64,000 bases of DNA, taken from positions 62,001-126,000 of the forward strand of contig NZ_JARCHV010000001.1 in the NCBI RefSeq assembly GCF_028890485.2, read 5' to 3'. The notes below the pieces were generated by a model that was not told where the DNA came from, ran no database searches, and worked only from the letters and a program-made list of their open reading frames with translations. Position numbers and translations under genes: made by a program. Position 1 is the stretch's first letter. Each line of letters opens with the position of its first letter. This document shows positions 8,192 to 16,978 of the stretch, piece after piece. This DNA comes from Planococcus sp. SK3692. Its GTDB lineage: Bacteria; Bacillota; Bacilli; Bacillales_A; Planococcaceae.

Positions 8192-9259
8192 TTATTTCTT
8201 TAAAAACCAAACTTCCTTCATATCCACGAACAAATCGATCGGTTCCCCAACTGCAATTTTTTCAGCTTGTGAGATAGTAAGCATGCATTCCATTAATTGA
8301 TGTCCTGCTTTTACTTTCAGGCTGTACATGCCTCGCCCGTATTTCAATTCCTGGACAATTCCCTTAATCCGGACCTGGCCCAATTGATCACTTTCCACTG
8401 TTTTCAGTGCTTCTGGGCGGATGATCATAAAATAATCACCGTTTGCCAGCGGCCGATTTACAGCGGCTTGAATTAATTGATCAGTGGAGGCGAAATGGCC
8501 GTTTTCGATCACACCGCCCAAGATATTCCGCAAGCCAAGGAACGACGCGACTGTTGTTGTTTCAGGGCGTTCGTATAATTCCCGGGCACTGCCGACTTGT
8601 TGCAATTTGCCTTCGCCCATGACTCCGATCCGGTCAGATAACGCGAAAGCTTCATCGCGGTCATGCGTCACGAACAAAACGGTCACACGAAATTCTTTTT
8701 GAATGCGGCTCAGCAGCTCGCGCATTTCTACCCTCAGTCCTGGATCGAGCGCGCTGAACGGTTCATCCATCAACAAGACGCGGGGATTTGCCACTAACGC
8801 CCGGGCGAGTGCCACGCGCTGCTGCTGTCCGCCGCTCAGGTCGTCGGGAAAACGGCTGCCGAATCCGCTGAGTCCCACGTGTTCAAGCATACCGTGCGCT
8901 GCTTTCAAGCGTTGCTGTTTACCGACTTTCTGCATTTTCAAGCCAAACGCGACATTATCTTCGATGGTTTTATGCGGAAACAGCAACGATTGTTGAAATA
9001 CCATGGCGAATCTTCTCGATTCAGGCGGCACATTCGTCAGGTTTTCATCCCCCACCCAAACCTCTCCGCCATCTGCTTCCAATAAGCCCGCGACTAGTTT
9101 CAGCAAAGTCGTCTTGCCACAGCCAGAAGGGCCAAGAAGCGAAAAGAACTCACCTTCACGAATGGCCAGCCGGACCGGACGAAGCATGAACGAATTTTCT
9201 TCTCTTGGCTGTGCGGATTTGTAGCGCTTTTCCATATCGATGATGCGCAAATCGTTCAC
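8192..9259 (-). CDS. ABC importer ATPase (YnjD-like) with TOBE domain
   Basis: ATP-binding subunit of the importer encoded at 8.2-12.2 kb. Of its 355 residues the first 230 are the nucleotide-binding domain: Walker A GPSGCGKTT at 43-51, Q-loop VFQQS, signature [15 protein letters not shown] and Walker B LLMDEPFSALD. The rest is a TOBE-type regulatory domain, as in PotA/CysA/FbpC importers. It overlaps the end of the second permease gene by 4 bp. The Ynj assignment comes from the associated substrate-binding protein. Substrate unknown. Confidence 0.88.
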   Translation of the reverse strand: MNDLRIIDMEKRYKSAQPREENSFMLRPVRLAIREGEFFSLLGPSGCGKTTLLKLVAGLLEADGGEVWVGDENLTNVPPESRRFAMVFQQSLLFPHKTIEDNVAFGLKMQKVGKQQRLKAAHGMLEHVGLSGFGSRFPDDLSGGQQQRVALARALVANPRVLLMDEPFSALDPGLRVEMRELLSRIQKEFRVTVLFVTHDRDEAFALSDRIGVMGEGKLQQVGSARELYERPETTTVASFLGLRNILGGVIENGHFASTDQLIQAAVNRPLANGDYFMIIRPEALKTVESDQLGQVRIKGIVQELKYGRGMYSLKVKAGHQLMECMLTISQAEKIAVGEPIDLFVDMKEVWFLKK

Positions 9260-10083
9260 GGTTTCACTCCTTTCGCCTGATTCTGTGCGGCTTTATTCAT
9301 TTGATAATAGCGTTTTAAAGCGGCATCCATGACGATCAAGGCCAAAATAGCGATCGCTGCATAAAGCAATGAATAAGCCGATGCTATACCTGGATCTCCC
9401 CCACTAATGAACGGAAACAACAAAATGGGCAGAGTGACCACTTGGCCGGCACCGATAATGAAGGTGATTAAGTATTGGCTTAAGGAAATCAAAACGCTTA
9501 AACTTGCGCCAGCCACTATGCCGGGCAAAAGATGAGGCAGCACGACGTGAAAGAATCGCGGCATCGCGCCTGCTCCCAACATGCGCGCTTGGTCTTCCCA
9601 ATCAGTTGACAAGGTTTGATAGCTGATCATGACCGCCCGGAACATATACGGCAAAGTCGGTGCGATATGCGCCAACACCACTCCAAAAACCGTTTCCGTC
9701 AAGCCGAGCCGCAAAAAAGTTAAGTGGATTCCCATGACCGAGATAAAAGGCGGAATGATGATCGGCGCAAAAATGATCGCCTCAAATAACCACCTGCCCC
9801 GAACCGGATAACGCATCATGGCGTTAGCTGCCGGGACTGCCAGTATGATATTGATAGTTGTTACGATCAGCGCAATCCATAAGCTGATGCCGACCGCTTG
9901 CCATGTACGCCCGTCATTCATGACATATTCCCATGCACGAAGGCTCCAGGCTTGCGGAACCACATCCGGCCAGCGCCAGCCGAATGACAGACTCGTTAAA
10001 ATCAAGGGAACAAATGGAACGATGACAAAAATGAATACTCCAATGAATAAAAATAAGGACAGGAACCTCGGATGTTTTTTCAT
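9256..10083 (-). CDS. ABC importer permease 2 (YnjC C-terminal-half-like)
   Basis: Inner-membrane subunit of about 275 residues with six predicted helices and the coupling (EAA-type) loop MLGAGAMPRFFHVVLPHLLPGI. The start ATG at 10083 overlaps the stop of the first permease by one base (TAATG) and is preceded by AAGGGATGGGG. An upstream in-frame start inside the previous gene is rejected. In Escherichia coli the equivalent YnjC is a single double-length protein; here the two halves are separate genes. Confidence 0.85.
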   Translation of the reverse strand: MKKHPRFLSLFLFIGVFIFVIVPFVPLILTSLSFGWRWPDVVPQAWSLRAWEYVMNDGRTWQAVGISLWIALIVTTINIILAVPAANAMMRYPVRGRWLFEAIIFAPIIIPPFISVMGIHLTFLRLGLTETVFGVVLAHIAPTLPYMFRAVMISYQTLSTDWEDQARMLGAGAMPRFFHVVLPHLLPGIVAGASLSVLISLSQYLITFIIGAGQVVTLPILLFPFISGGDPGIASAYSLLYAAIAILALIVMDAALKRYYQMNKAAQNQAKGVKP

Positions 10084-10967
10084 TATCCCCATCCCTTCAG
10101 TACATTCCATCGCTTACTGAAATAATACGCTACAAGGCCCAGCAAAATCGTAATCGCTGCGAGGATCATATTGACCGCCAGTGCTTCGGGACGGTCCGCA
10201 AGCGTACCGCTCGTATAAAGCTGATACGAATAAACCGGCAGAACACTCGGATAAGTGACACCGAGCAGATACGGCACTTCAAAAGCGGAAAACGTAAACA
10301 CAAAGACGATGAACGTTGCAACCGTCCATGCCGGCATCATGACAGGCATCACTACTTCCCGGATGAATTGCCAGTTGCCCGCACCGAAAACACGTGACAC
10401 TTCACGCCAGGAGCCATGGATGCGCGACAGCACCGGATACAGCATCAGGGCCACAAAAGGCGCTTCTTTCCAAGCGTAGGTGAAAATAATCCCCCATCCG
10501 AACGGGTCATTGACGAGCACTGGAAAATCCGCGATGTCGTCGATCCAGCCAATCGCCGCGAGAATTCTCGACACAAAACCGCTTTGCATAAACAGCAGTA
10601 CGATGATATAACCGGCGACCAGATGCGGTATGGTCAAGGGCAATTGGAACAGACGATGCCAAGCCTTCGGTGAAGTGGTTTTCATGGCATCATTCAGGAA
10701 AAACAATGCTATAGCAACGAGCGCCCCGATGATAGCGGACAGGAGTGAAGACAACGCCGCGACCCGCAGCGTGAGCGTCAGCGATTCCCAAAAAGCTTCG
10801 GAACTTAAGAGCCTGTCGTAGGCCGCCAAGTTTAGCTCTGTCTGTCCAATCGCAGGAAAATAACCGAAGCTTTTTAGCAAACCATCAAAAATCCCCCCGA
10901 AAAACAGGAGGATAATTGCAGCGGTAGCCGGCAGAAGCAAAAGATAGGGCTTACTCTTTCGCCACAT
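10083..10967 (-). CDS. ABC importer permease 1 (YnjC N-terminal-half-like)
   Basis: Membrane permease of 294 residues with six helices and the coupling loop VFGAGNWQFIREVVMPVMMPAW. The ATG at 10967 follows AAGGGTGGG by 6 bp and overlaps the 3' end of the binding-protein gene by 17 bp. Overlaps at both ends show tight co-translation within the operon. Confidence 0.85.
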   Translation of the reverse strand: MWRKSKPYLLLLPATAAIILLFFGGIFDGLLKSFGYFPAIGQTELNLAAYDRLLSSEAFWESLTLTLRVAALSSLLSAIIGALVAIALFFLNDAMKTTSPKAWHRLFQLPLTIPHLVAGYIIVLLFMQSGFVSRILAAIGWIDDIADFPVLVNDPFGWGIIFTYAWKEAPFVALMLYPVLSRIHGSWREVSRVFGAGNWQFIREVVMPVMMPAWTVATFIVFVFTFSAFEVPYLLGVTYPSVLPVYSYQLYTSGTLADRPEALAVNMILAAITILLGLVAYYFSKRWNVLKGWG

Positions 10968-12195
10968 GTTCGGCCCACCCTTTTTCAATGATGTCGATAT
11001 AATCGGAAGACAATTCAGGCAAGCGGTTTTGTTCCAATTCTTCTATTGAAACTGTCGCTTCCCCAAGATCTACTTCATTCATCGCTTGTTGCTCTTCAGG
11101 CGATAGCTTCTCCAAATCAAGCGCCGTCAAATCGCCCCAGTTCTCAGGTGATAATTTAGCGGTCTGCGCTGCTGGCGACATCAGTTCATTGATCGCGACA
11201 AGGGCTCCCGCTTTATCCGATGCGTTAAAGGGAATCGATAGGAAATGCGTATTCGCAAGCGTTCCCCCGTCCAATAGATAGGTGCGGGTCGACTCTGGGA
11301 AACGTCCTTTCAACACTTCGCTCGCAGCGAGTGCCGGGTCGTAGCTCATGGTCATCTCGATTTCACCGCTCGCAAACAATTGGTCTTGTTTCGCCAAGCT
11401 TTCCGGGTAGGTTTCCCCCTCCCGCCATAAATACGGCTCAATGCTATTCAAGTATTGCCACATCGGCTCGAGGCGTTGTTCCAAATCTTCTATCTCTGCA
11501 GCAGGCTGAGCATACTGCTCGTGGCCGCCGGTTGTTTCATACAACACGTGGCGGACAAAAGCGCTGCCTGTAAAATCAGGTGGCGCGGGGTATGTGAATT
11601 GCCCTGGATGTTCTTTTACCCAATCAGCGAGTTCATCCATCGATTTCGGCGGAGTTTCGTCTTGGGCTTTATCGTGCACGAATACGAATTGCGCCTTGCC
11701 CCACGGTGCTTCTAAGCCTTCCACCGGTTCTCCAAAATCCTCGGAAACTTCCGGTGCAGCGGCATCGACATAGTCATTGAAATTCGGCAATTGGCCGGTG
11801 AAATCGCCCCATAGCAAGCCATTGTCTTTTGCGGCTTTGAAGTTTTCGCCATTGATCCAGACGATATCCATGCTGCCATCGGTTTTACCGGCCGTTTTTT
11901 CGTCGAGCAATTGGTTGATGATGTCTTGCGCGTCATTCATCGGCACTCGGTTCAACTCGACGCCGTGCTGTTCTTTCAGGCGCGGGGCGACCCATTCATC
12001 CAAATAATTATTGATGTTATCGTTCCCGCCCCACATGTACATATTGACTTCTTGGCCTTGTGCCGCTTCTTGAATCACTTCCCAATCATCTGTCAACAAG
12101 CTGTCTGCATCGGTTGCGTTTCCTGCATCTTCGGATGAACAGGCCGACAAGGCAAGCACCAAACTGCTAACTGCTGTTATTGCATATATTTTCAT
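10951..12195 (-). CDS. ABC importer substrate-binding lipoprotein (YnjB-like)
   Basis: Extracellular binding protein of 414 residues. The start at 12195 gives a signal peptide MKIYAITAVSSLVLALSAC with lipobox LSAC. The following acidic linker leads to the sequence MYMWGGNDNINNYLDEWVAP and later DIVWINGENFKAAKDNGLLW, wording characteristic of the YnjB family (COG4134). An AGGAAGTGGG ribosome site precedes the ATG. The ligand is unknown; the YnjBCD family has no settled substrate. The gene heads the transporter part of the operon, 70 bp after the TVP38 gene. Confidence 0.85.
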   Translation of the reverse strand: MKIYAITAVSSLVLALSACSSEDAGNATDADSLLTDDWEVIQEAAQGQEVNMYMWGGNDNINNYLDEWVAPRLKEQHGVELNRVPMNDAQDIINQLLDEKTAGKTDGSMDIVWINGENFKAAKDNGLLWGDFTGQLPNFNDYVDAAAPEVSEDFGEPVEGLEAPWGKAQFVFVHDKAQDETPPKSMDELADWVKEHPGQFTYPAPPDFTGSAFVRHVLYETTGGHEQYAQPAAEIEDLEQRLEPMWQYLNSIEPYLWREGETYPESLAKQDQLFASGEIEMTMSYDPALAASEVLKGRFPESTRTYLLDGGTLANTHFLSIPFNASDKAGALVAINELMSPAAQTAKLSPENWGDLTALDLEKLSPEEQQAMNEVDLGEATVSIEELEQNRLPELSSDYIDIIEKGWAEHVAKE

Positions 12196-12265
12196 TGGTC
12201 CCACTTCCTAATCCCTTTTATGCTGCATCTCTGTATTTTTATCCTCTACGCATCAACAACGAGTG

Positions 12266-12931
12266 TCAATTATTCCGGTTCATTCGTTTTGCCGTCTCTT
12301 TTTGATTCCAGCGGTTGCGGATCACAATCGGAACGACCGTCAAGATGATAAATACAACAACCGCTGCTGCAATGATTTTCGGGTTTCCACTGACAAAACT
12401 GCTACCGAGAAAATTATAGGCGAACGTCCCTGGAATGATGCCGATCAATGTCGCAAGTGCGAACGATGTGAACCGCACTTTAGCGATCGCCGCCATATAG
12501 CTGATCAAGTCAAAGTTGATGACCGGGATCAAGCGGAACAGCAGGACATAAAGAAATCCGTTCTGTTCCATTTGTGTCTGAAATTTCGCGGCATTCCCTG
12601 TCCAATCTTTCGTTGCGATGCTTTTCCCTACCAACTTGGCAACAAGAAAGGACAACATCGCCCCTAAAGTTGCGCCAATGATGGTGTATAGCGTACCCAT
12701 CCAAGCACCAAAAGCCAAGCCTCCGGCAATCGATAACACCGAGGCTGGGAAGAATATGAGCGGCCTGATGGTGTACACGATTATATAAACGACTGGCGCC
12801 CACAGCCCGAATGACAAAATCCAGCTGCGGATATCTTCCGCCTCCACATCAAAGACAGAGCGGCTGAGCCAAATGACTAAGCCAATCGCAATAGCCAAAA
12901 GCAGCCATTTGACGACACGCTTTTTATTCAT
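12266..12931 (-). CDS. TVP38/TMEM64 family membrane protein (YdjX/YdjZ-like)
   Basis: Integral membrane protein of the SNARE-associated/DedA-like superfamily, 221 residues with about six helices. The conserved core includes RPLIFFPASVLSIAGGLAFG near residue 55 and the loop LFRLIPVINFDLISYMAAI near residue 135. Relatives move lipids or influence membrane homeostasis. Its ATG overlaps the stop of the upstream reductase gene (ATGA), so the two are co-translated. The ydjX/ydjZ genes of Escherichia coli sit in the same kind of cluster with ynjBCD. Confidence 0.88.
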   Translation of the reverse strand: MNKKRVVKWLLLAIAIGLVIWLSRSVFDVEAEDIRSWILSFGLWAPVVYIIVYTIRPLIFFPASVLSIAGGLAFGAWMGTLYTIIGATLGAMLSFLVAKLVGKSIATKDWTGNAAKFQTQMEQNGFLYVLLFRLIPVINFDLISYMAAIAKVRFTSFALATLIGIIPGTFAYNFLGSSFVSGNPKIIAAAVVVFIILTVVPIVIRNRWNQKETAKRMNRNN

Positions 12932-14811
12932 GAATTACGCGTGTGTGTCGAAATACTTGAATAGCGTTTTTTCATTTCGTTATAACGTTTGCGGTTGACC
13001 CCGGCATCTGAGTATCCGACGCGTGAAGCCGAGCGGAACTCAATTTGCTGTGCTGCATCGTTAAAGTAAAACTCAATGTCGTCTTTATATTTCATCAGTT
13101 TGCTCGTCGCGATTGCATAGACATAATCATTATTCACTTGTACAATCCGCACACCTTCATAGCCTTTTAGCATGCCAACCAAGTTCTTTTTAGCTTGCTC
13201 TTTGCTGCCGTTGTAAGGCCATGCTGGAACGAATTTATCGCGGTCAGTCGTCTGCGAGGAAACGGCATTCGGTGTCGAAGGCATTTCTTTCAAGCGCCCG
13301 TTTTTCACGCCAAGCTTTGGCTTGGTGTTATTCTGGATGGCCATATTGGCAATGCCAAACCCAGCCGCTGCCGCCGCCCCATACAAGCCGATTTTTCCGA
13401 CAGGCAACTCGCCGTCTTTTGCTTTATTGAAGGTTTTCACCACGGGTTGATTCAGTAAATTATCGACATAGACCTTCTTGCCGATTTTCACCAATACTTC
13501 ACTATAAGTTGGATATGGATGAATCACACCGGATAGTTTCCCCATATTGATGCCAAGTGTTTTAAGTGTCTGAATTTGGCTGATGATTTCGCCGGCGCGA
13601 TCTCCCAGAATACTCGCTCCAAGGATATGCCCTTTTTTGTCGAGAACGATCTTCACTTTGCCGATCGAGCCTTGTTTCGTATTGGCACGGTCGATATCCG
13701 CATAGTCGTGTTCGTAGAGACGGATCGAATCACCGTATTGTTTGCGTGCCTGTGCTTCGGACAAGCCAGAATGGCCGAGTTCCGGATCCGTGTATGTACA
13801 CCAGGTCACATGGTCGTAATTCATTTTGCGATTGATCGGCAAAATGGCATTCTGCGTTGCCGTAATGCCTTGTGCGTTTGCCATATGCGATAGTTGGTAA
13901 GGGCCGACGACATCTCCGATGGCATAGATGCCTTTGGCGGTCGTTTCCATATGCTCGTCTACATGGATGCGTTTCTTATCGTACTCGACACCGGCAGATT
14001 CCAGGTTATAGCCGTTGACATTCGCTTGGCGACCAAGCGCAACGAGAAGCCCTTCATTCGACACAAGCGTTTCCTTGCCGTCTTTATCGACCGTCAATTC
14101 AATCTGGCTGCCCTTTTGTGCCACTTTTACCGCTTCTGCGCCCACATGGATCGTGACGCCTTCTTCGATGAGGCGCTGCTGGATCATCAACGCGAGTTCT
14201 TCGTCGTCGTTGGACAAGATGCGGTCCGATTTTTCCACCAGCGTTACTTTCACGCCCAGGCGGTTGAGCGCTTGGCTCATCTCGACACCGATTGGGCCAG
14301 CGCCAAGTATCGTCATCGTTTCCGGGAAGGATTCCAATTTAAAGATGGTTTCATTGGTCAGGTATTCCACTTCATTCAAGCCATCGATCGGCGGCACCAT
14401 AGGAGTGGATCCTGTAGAAAGAATGATTTTTTTCGCTTCAATCGTTTCCCCTTCCACTTCTAATGTATTCGGCCCCGTGAACGTGGCGTAGGCATTGAGA
14501 AAGTCGATGCCGGATTCTTTCAAAACTTCCGGCGATTCACCGGAGTATACTTTTTGAATGACTTTTTGGATGTCTTTCAATACTTCCGAAGTATCGATTT
14601 TCAGCTCAGGTGAATACTTTTTGGCGTGATGGACTTCTTTCGCGATATTGATGAGCGACTTGCTCGGTATGCAGCCGGACCATGTACATTCTCCGCCTGG
14701 CAAATTCTTGTCGATAAGAACGGTCTTTTTTGAAAATCCAGCAGCTGTAAAAGCGGCTGTCAGGCCTGCTGCTCCTGCGCCGATAATTGCAATGTCATAT
14801 TTTTTGGCCAT
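12928..14811 (-). CDS. FAD disulfide oxidoreductase (mercuric-reductase-like) fused to DUF1499
   Basis: A 627-residue fusion. Residues 1-470 are a class I flavin disulfide reductase: FAD motif IIGAGAAGLTAA, redox pair in ECTWSGCIPSK (Cys42 and Cys47), NAD-binding ILGAGPIGVE, and a dimerisation domain with HPYPTYSEV, where lipoamide dehydrogenases have HPTLSE. A hydrophobic stretch near 490 (GLYGAAAAAGFGIANMAI) precedes a C-terminal DUF1499 domain ending in FRSASRVGYSDAGVNRKRYNEM. The missing second catalytic His of HPTxxE enzymes argues against mercuric or lipoamide activity. ATG at 14811 with AAAGGA upstream. First gene of the minus-strand operon. Confidence 0.88.
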   Translation of the reverse strand: MAKKYDIAIIGAGAAGLTAAFTAAGFSKKTVLIDKNLPGGECTWSGCIPSKSLINIAKEVHHAKKYSPELKIDTSEVLKDIQKVIQKVYSGESPEVLKESGIDFLNAYATFTGPNTLEVEGETIEAKKIILSTGSTPMVPPIDGLNEVEYLTNETIFKLESFPETMTILGAGPIGVEMSQALNRLGVKVTLVEKSDRILSNDDEELALMIQQRLIEEGVTIHVGAEAVKVAQKGSQIELTVDKDGKETLVSNEGLLVALGRQANVNGYNLESAGVEYDKKRIHVDEHMETTAKGIYAIGDVVGPYQLSHMANAQGITATQNAILPINRKMNYDHVTWCTYTDPELGHSGLSEAQARKQYGDSIRLYEHDYADIDRANTKQGSIGKVKIVLDKKGHILGASILGDRAGEIISQIQTLKTLGINMGKLSGVIHPYPTYSEVLVKIGKKVYVDNLLNQPVVKTFNKAKDGELPVGKIGLYGAAAAAGFGIANMAIQNNTKPKLGVKNGRLKEMPSTPNAVSSQTTDRDKFVPAWPYNGSKEQAKKNLVGMLKGYEGVRIVQVNNDYVYAIATSKLMKYKDDIEFYFNDAAQQIEFRSASRVGYSDAGVNRKRYNEMKKRYSSISTHTRNS

Positions 14812-14918
14812 TTTTACCAAATCCTTTCTTGGTCGTGAATTAAATATATCTTAACAAAGACTTCTATACACTTACCCTTATTTACCCTCGAATAGTCTGC
14901 TTATAAAAAATCCTCTCA

Positions 14919-14943
14919 GTTTAAAGAGTTCCGTCGGGGGTGT
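14919..14943 (+). promoter_or_regulatory. Candidate sigma-B promoter for the CDP-alcohol transferase unit
   Basis: GTTTAA (14919-14924), 13-bp spacer, GGGTGT (14938-14943), close to the general-stress consensus GTTTAA-N12-14-GGGTAT (one mismatch). It lies 55 bp before the start codon at 14998. Confidence 0.45.
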
Positions 14944-14997
14944 AAACGATGATATGCTCTATACTTAGAATATCTTTTACATGAAAAGGTGAATCAT

Positions 14998-15579
14998 ATG
15001 CTTGATACATACGCCAGAAAATACGTACAACCGGCAGTCGATAAAACTGCCGACTATCTATTGGGAAAAGGCTGGACGGCTGACGGCGTGACCAAGACGG
15101 CATTTGCCATCGGCTTGTCATCAGGTGTCTTCATCTACCTGAATCAGCCGGCCTTGGCGCTTATCGCGCTTTGGCTATCCGGCTTCTTGGATGTGGTCGA
15201 CGGGACGATGGCGAGGAAAACAAAACCATCTCCATGGGGCACGCTGCTCGACATCAGTTTTGACCGGCTAGTGGAAATCAGCGTCATTTTAGGCCTTGCT
15301 TTCCGTTTTCCGGACTCGATGTGGGCTTTGCTATTACTGAGCGCATCGATTATCGTAGCGATGACCGTTTTCTTAACTGTCGGGGCATTATCCGAAAAAC
15401 AAGGGATGAAATCGTTCTATTATCAAGCCGGGCTTGCAGAACGGACAGAAGGGTTTATCTTATTTAGTTTCATGATTGTCTTTACGCCTTATTTAACGGC
15501 GATCACCCTATTGTTTATCGCCGTTCAGATTTTCACTATTTTTCAGCGCATGGCCGAAGCCAAGCGGATTTTATCGTAA
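14998..15579 (+). CDS. CDP-alcohol phosphatidyltransferase family protein (YnjF-like)
   Basis: Membrane enzyme, 193 residues, transferring a phosphoalcohol from a CDP-linked donor. The catalytic motif runs DGTMARK (residues 68-74) to GTLLDISFDR (81-90): D-G-x2-A-R-x7-G-x3-D-x3-D, one residue shorter between Arg and Gly than the usual x8. Four to six hydrophobic helices surround it. ATG at 14998 is chosen over a GTG at 14989 because AAAAGGTG sits 6 bp before it. It is divergent from the reductase operon and followed 12 bp later by an FAD oxidoreductase. The acceptor is unknown. Confidence 0.85.
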   Translation: MLDTYARKYVQPAVDKTADYLLGKGWTADGVTKTAFAIGLSSGVFIYLNQPALALIALWLSGFLDVVDGTMARKTKPSPWGTLLDISFDRLVEISVILGLAFRFPDSMWALLLLSASIIVAMTVFLTVGALSEKQGMKSFYYQAGLAERTEGFILFSFMIVFTPYLTAITLLFIAVQIFTIFQRMAEAKRILS

Positions 15580-15591
15580 GGGGTGTTGAAC

Positions 15592-16680
15592 ATGAAAATT
15601 ATTGTCTTGGTCGGCGGCGGCCACGCCCATTTGCATTGCCTCGCCCAATTCGCAAAAAAGCCGCGTGAAGATGTGCAATTGGTGCTCATCTCCCCTGCGG
15701 CCTATCAATATTATTCAGGGATGTTTTCAGGATTTACTGAAGGGGTTTACGGTTTGGATGAGATTCGCATCGATTTGGATCAACTCGCTAAAAAAATCGG
15801 CGTAGCTTTCTATCAAGATACCATCTGTTCCATCGATCCGAAATCCCGCACACTGACGGGCCAACATGGCGAAATCTATCCTTATGATGCAGTGTCCTTT
15901 GACATCGGATCACAGATGGATAGCCCCGAAGCGCTGGAAAAATACATCTCGCCAATCAAGCCCAACTACCATTTCCCAGAACAATTGCTGAAGTTCCGGG
16001 AATCCGCCAAGCCGGTCATTGTGGGAGGCGGCGCATCAGGTGTAGAATTAGCCTTTTCTACACACGCTTGGCGCATGCGGCAGCAATTTTCTGACACTTT
16101 ATTGTTCAGTTCAGGTGCGTTGCTGTCAGGCCACGGAGCGGCTGTTTCCGAGAAAGTTGAGGCAATCTCCCGTAAAAAAAAGCTGCTCTTTTTTACTGAT
16201 GTAACAATAGAAGATATCGATGAAACGTCCGTTACCGCAAGCAACGGCGACTCTTACCCCCAATCAGACGTCCTCTGGCTGACTGGACCGAAAAGCTCAG
16301 AGCTATTCGCCCACTCCGGTATGCCAATAGACCGTGCTGGATTTCTCGCTGTCAAAGACACGCTGCAATCGACACGTTTCCCTGAAGCCTTCGGTGCCGG
16401 CGATTGCGTCTCGATCGACCGCTATCCAATCCTTGCGAAAAACGGCGTCTATGCAGTTCGCCAAGGCCCTGTGCTATGGGGAAATTTACTGAGTTTCCTC
16501 GACGGAAATCCATTATCGGCCTTCATTCCGCAAAAGCGCTATTTAGCCATCCTCTCCACGGGTGATGGCGAAGCCTTATTGACTTACGGACAATGGAGCA
16601 TGCACGGCAAACTCCCATGGAAACTCAAACAGTCGATCGACAAGAAGTTCATGAGGTCTTATCAATCGATTTATAAGTAA
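15592..16680 (+). CDS. FAD/NAD(P) oxidoreductase, NDH-2/SelD-N-terminal type
   Basis: A 362-residue flavoprotein related to type II NADH dehydrogenases, especially the oxidoreductase module found fused to selenide-water dikinase in some bacteria. It opens MKIIVLVGGGHAHLHCLAQF (FAD motif), has YQYYSGMFSGFTEGVY, the NAD-binding VIVGGGASGVELAF near residue 142, and FGAGDCVSIDRYPILAKNGVYAVRQGP. ATG at 15592 with AAGGGG 8 bp before it. No SelD kinase part is present. It is co-transcribed with the CDP-alcohol transferase. Confidence 0.82.
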   Translation: MKIIVLVGGGHAHLHCLAQFAKKPREDVQLVLISPAAYQYYSGMFSGFTEGVYGLDEIRIDLDQLAKKIGVAFYQDTICSIDPKSRTLTGQHGEIYPYDAVSFDIGSQMDSPEALEKYISPIKPNYHFPEQLLKFRESAKPVIVGGGASGVELAFSTHAWRMRQQFSDTLLFSSGALLSGHGAAVSEKVEAISRKKKLLFFTDVTIEDIDETSVTASNGDSYPQSDVLWLTGPKSSELFAHSGMPIDRAGFLAVKDTLQSTRFPEAFGAGDCVSIDRYPILAKNGVYAVRQGPVLWGNLLSFLDGNPLSAFIPQKRYLAILSTGDGEALLTYGQWSMHGKLPWKLKQSIDKKFMRSYQSIYK

Positions 16681-16769
16681 ACTGGCGAATAACCTGCCCA
16701 CTTGATATTGCTTGGCGAAAAGATTCATCATCAAGCATGTGAGGCAGGCCCCCATTCCAGAATAGCATC

Positions 16770-16798
16770 TTGAAATCTTTTCCCATTCTCGCTATAAT
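16770..16798 (+). promoter_or_regulatory. Orphan sigma-A promoter
   Basis: TTGAAA (16770-16775), 17-bp spacer, TATAAT (16793-16798). No reading frame begins within 170 bp; the next structure is a terminator at 16938. Confidence 0.75.
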
Positions 16799-16804
16799 TC
16801 TTTA

Positions 16805-16978
16805 TACAGTAGTTAAGTCGTCTCCCGCGGCCATTCATCGGGCTACATAACATACAGTTGTATGGAAATTAAAAATGCAGCATAGGCTGCCATATTGAAT
16901 TGCGCAGAGTATATACCTGACAATAGAGCTGGGAATAACGCCAAAGAGAATGAATCATTCTTTTTGGCGTCTTTTTTT
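16805..16978 (+). ncRNA. Candidate small RNA of about 170 nt
   Basis: Bounded by the promoter at 16770-16798 and a very strong terminator at 16938-16978. Inside are the hairpins CATAC/GTATG (about 16850-16864) and GCAGC-ATAG-GCTGC (16877-16890), and a C-rich patch TCTCCCGC (16821-16828) of the sort used by Gram-positive sRNAs against ribosome sites. I see no start codon with a ribosome site in it. It could instead be a leader with premature termination for the DUF2294 gene at 17184. Not recognised as a known family. Confidence 0.5.
16938..16978 (+). terminator. Terminator of the candidate sRNA
   Basis: Arms ACGCCAAAGAGAAT and ATTCTTTTTGGCGT (fully paired with one G-U) around a five-base loop, then CTTTTTTT. 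About 210 bp before the DUF2294 gene. Confidence 0.88.

Noticed and set aside
12263-12667. 134-codon plus-strand frame opposite the TVP38 gene, and similar long shadows opposite argG, gntK, cls and the reductase
   Set aside because: Frames with composition typical of antisense shadows, no ribosome sites, overlapping clear family members.
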